Assembly: GCA_020086605.1 (NCBI GenBank) | Contig: JACBWW010000004.1 | Span: 32,914,030-32,978,029, forward strand | From: Lanius collurio | Taxonomy: Eukaryota > Chordata > Aves > Passeriformes > Laniidae | Direction: 5' to 3' | Length of the DNA stretch: 64,000 bases | In this document: positions 63,101 to 64,000 of the stretch, one piece after another | How positions within the stretch are numbered: position 1 is the stretch's first letter | How the letters are laid out: the number at the start of each line of letters is the position of its first letter | Translations under genes and position numbers: made by a program | Notes under the pieces: generated by a model | What the model was told of the DNA's origin: nothing | Databases searched by the model: none | The model's input: only the letters and a program-made list of their open reading frames with translations

Positions 63101-64000
63101 ACCCCCTCTTTCCCTTGCCAAGCTGCATGCACTTATTGCCATCAGCCACTAATATGAGTTTGGTCTCACTAATTTGCTGACCTGGAGAAGTACATGAAGC
63201 ACAGGTAAGTTCACACCTTGGAGATGCTGTATTTAAATTACATTTTTACTAAGGCTGGAATCACTTTGGTAAATTTACCTATGTGGTCTCCTCTGTTCTG
63301 GACACTTCGCCTTGAAACTGAGATGATATTGTAGCACCTAAGAACCAGAGATTTTTCCTCTTGCTTTGGTCTTCTCTGAATCCTTTTACTATTGTTGTTT
63401 CCTTATCCTTTCCCCTGCCCTTTTAAGGACCATTTGCCCTCAGGAGTGCTTTAACATATGAAGGCTGGGGCTGGATTATCTGTTGTCATCTACTTTATTT
63501 AGTTGGCTTGTGGCGCTGCAAAGCAGCTGGGTAGGTCCTGTCCTAATGTACTCAAGGAAATAGTGACTCAGGCCCATGTTCCAAGACTGTGTGGGAACTG
63601 CTGGGCAGGAAAATGGAAAAGGCTGAAGAAGGAACTGAAATAATGTGAATTGTGCTGGTTTTAGACTTGGGAAGTATGCAGTTGATAGTGCTTGTAAATG
63701 TGTTTCCATTGCAATCGGTTTCTAATGTGAGGTGACCTGATAGGCACAAACTTGTCATAGGGAAGTCAGAGAAAACTGCACATGCAAGAGGAAGTCACTG
63801 GATAGGGAAGCAGCTCCAGAAGTGTCTGGCAACACTGATTGTCCCACCCTCTTCCAAGGGTGAGTGCTCTTTCCCAGGCTGGTTGTCAGTGGCAGAGCTG
63901 CTAGAAGCTGAAGCTGCACCCACAGCCAGCTGCTTTGCTTGGGCTGGAAAGTCATGGCATGGGAAGAGGAAACCTGTAGTGAAATATACCTGGGGTAGGA

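Larger units (their letters stand above)
58200..64000. other. Intergenic sequence to the window end
   Basis: No gene is recognised on either strand. GC-richer patches lie at about 60120-60490 and 60780-61050. The first holds a perfect TGACGTCA and a strong splice donor (see findings). A 22-bp unit is duplicated in tandem at 59991-60034. Overlapping open frames on both strands between 60.1 and 63.2 kb reflect higher GC content, not a known protein. Confidence 0.6.

Noticed and set aside
62812..63180. 122-codon + strand frame at 62.8-63.2 kb as a gene
   Set aside because: Minus-strand frames overlap it, the translation has no known domain, and the region is GC-richer, which lengthens chance open frames.
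55000..64000. CHAC1, expected near the INO80 3' end from human gene order
   Set aside because: I looked on the minus strand for its GYGSLVW and C-terminal motifs and found none. It may lie beyond the window or elsewhere in this genome.

Overview
This window is vertebrate nuclear DNA and almost certainly avian. It is AT-rich, has long GT-AG introns and few repeats, and carries a near-consensus avian CR1 LINE tail at 58118-58199. No species can be named from the sequence alone.

The dominant feature is one gene on the + strand, INO80, the catalytic ATPase of the INO80 chromatin-remodelling complex. Thirty-two coding exons can be followed from 548 to the stop codon at 51741. Together they give 1,432 codons in one continuous frame, with every junction phase agreeing. 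The vertebrate protein is about 1,550 residues, so roughly the first 120-130 codons, the 5' UTR and the promoter lie upstream of the window. Positions 1-547 are intron. In order, the exons encode an acidic N-terminal stretch, lysine/arginine-rich segments, the DBINO/HSA domain (actin/Arp docking), ATPase lobe 1 (motif I DEMGLGKT, motif II DEAQ, motif [11 protein letters not shown]), the long inter-lobe insertion that engages RUVBL1/RUVBL2, ATPase lobe 2 (motifs V and VI), a basic coiled tail, and a Ser/Ala-rich C-terminus. Residue numbers in this annotation count from the first in-window codon; add about 124 for approximate full-length numbering.

Layout: exons 1-19 (in-window numbers) are packed into 548-20214. 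Exons 20-24 (21329-41805), which encode the inter-lobe insertion and the start of lobe 2, are separated by four introns of 4.3-5.3 kb. Exons 25-32 (44002-51741) close the gene. The 3' UTR runs to about 53550, where there is a good AATAAA signal with GT-rich sequence after it; an AT-rich stretch at 54100-54240 holds possible distal signals. From there to 64000 I see no recognisable protein-coding gene. That stretch holds the CR1 fragment, GC-richer patches around 60.1-61.1 kb, and unassigned open frames.

I looked for an undescribed system, nested genes, RNA genes, viral insertions and repeat arrays and found no convincing one. The points most worth a second look are a non-canonical GC-AG intron in INO80, a GC-rich patch with a perfect CRE palindrome and a strong splice donor at 60.1-60.5 kb, a 12-bp perfect hairpin plus a long antisense frame in the 3' UTR, and an old diverged CR1-like relic in an intron.
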